Assembly: GCA_945862265.1 (NCBI GenBank)
Contig: CAMAXP010000001.1
Coordinates: 1-64,000 of the forward strand
Direction: 5' to 3'
Length of the DNA stretch: 64,000 nt
Source: Bordetella parapertussis
GTDB lineage: Bacteria; Pseudomonadota; Gammaproteobacteria; Burkholderiales; SG8-39
This document shows positions 63,662 through 64,000 of the stretch, in pieces; the first letter of the stretch is position 1, and every line of letters starts with the position of its first letter. The translations under genes and the position numbers were made by a program. The notes under the pieces were generated by a model that was not told where the DNA came from, ran no database searches, and was given only the letters and a program-made list of their open reading frames with translations.

Positions 63662-64000
63662 ATGTACGCTGGATACGATATGAAAGCCCCGGATCCCCGG
63701 TCCGTGCGCGAACTGCGCTTCGAGATCGAGGAATTCCATACCGAATACTGCAACGTGCTCGACCGCCTCGCCCTCGAGGAGTGGGTGGAGTTCTTCGCCG
63801 ATGACGCGCTGTACCGCATCACCGGGCGCGAAAATGCCGACGCCGGGTTGTTGGTGGGCCTCGTCTACGCCGAAGGCCGCGGCATGATCCGCGACCGGGC
63901 ATTCGCCGTCATGAACACGCAGATGTTCGCGCCGCGCTACATGCAGCATTTCACCAGCAACGTGAGGGTGGTTGCCGTGGAGGGCACCGGCGAGGGGCAA
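63662..64000 (+). CDS. Aromatic ring-hydroxylating dioxygenase, beta subunit (5' part)
   Basis: Small NTF2-fold subunit of the dioxygenase, cut at the window end after about 113 codons. EFHTEYCNVLDRLALEEWVEFFADDALYRIT is the family opening. ATG at 63662; MKAPD a few codons later is an alternative. It completes the oxygenase with the alpha subunit at 60314, two genes upstream. Confidence 0.88.
   Translation, partial: MYAGYDMKAPDPRSVRELRFEIEEFHTEYCNVLDRLALEEWVEFFADDALYRITGRENADAGLLVGLVYAEGRGMIRDRAFAVMNTQMFAPRYMQHFTSNVRVVAVEGTGEGQ

Overview
The window is compact, GC-rich chromosome (about 65% by eye) from a betaproteobacterium, most likely of the order Burkholderiales. The reasons are a Bug/TctC-type binding protein, a class I PHA locus with PhaR, the birA-coaX-SPOR overlap set, the glnE / YhdP / nitrilase / tldD order, and a tRNA-Thr(CGU) close to E. 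coli thrW. Genes are packed with many ATGA, GTGA and TGATG overlaps. No gap without a gene reaches 300 bases; the largest are 12277-12407 and the divergent promoter region 58545-58715. I saw no CRISPR array, rRNA, insertion sequence or prophage.

Layout. 1-2468: a type IV pilin-like protein cut by the window edge, a DUF4124 protein, tRNA-Thr with a good promoter, a single-domain response regulator and a SPOR-domain protein. 2465-16124 (minus): coaX and birA, then an oligopeptide-type ABC importer (fused double ATPase, two permeases, three tandem binding proteins) with an M81 metallopeptidase and an amidase. A decayed toxin-antitoxin locus interrupts the binding-protein series. 16239-22569 (plus): a ugp-type glycerol-3-phosphate importer with two tandem UgpB proteins, UgpA, UgpE, UgpC and the phosphodiesterase UgpQ. 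22621-31182 (minus): an eleven-gene, probably light-induced membrane-lipid and stress operon. It is transcribed divergently from a MerR-type, B12-binding CarH/LitR regulator at 31236-32174, which is followed by a ferritin-like diiron protein.

33037-47033: housekeeping genes, namely phosphomannomutase, YheT-like hydrolase, NTF2-like protein, heptosyltransferase, zf-CHCC protein, ilvE and glnE (minus), then YhdP, a Nit-type amidohydrolase and tldD (plus). 47043-50349: bamD (minus) divergent from rluD with overlapping start codons, then pgeF and a ZIP metal transporter. 50471-57566: the PHA locus phaC, phaA, an internally deleted phaB copy, intact phaB and phaR, followed by rimO and a second thiolase. 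57648-58544: an EamA transporter. 58716-64000: a Rieske dioxygenase operon (ferredoxin, reductase, alpha subunit, DHOD-like flavoprotein, Bug binding protein, partial beta subunit).

The most interesting part is the CarH/LitR region. A vitamin B12 photoreceptor-type repressor faces an operon containing a Cfa-type methyltransferase, a COG2907-type flavoprotein, a DUF1365 protein, an SDR, a DUF3833 lipoprotein, an MFS carrier, a chalcone-isomerase-like protein, FolE2 and glutathione peroxidase. By analogy with the Rhodobacter singlet-oxygen regulon this may be a light-controlled pathway for methylated or furan fatty acids. Clear genome decay is also visible: an antitoxin broken by an exact 17-bp tandem duplication, a truncated ParE toxin fused to a fragment of another gene, and a phaB copy that lost about 170 codons.
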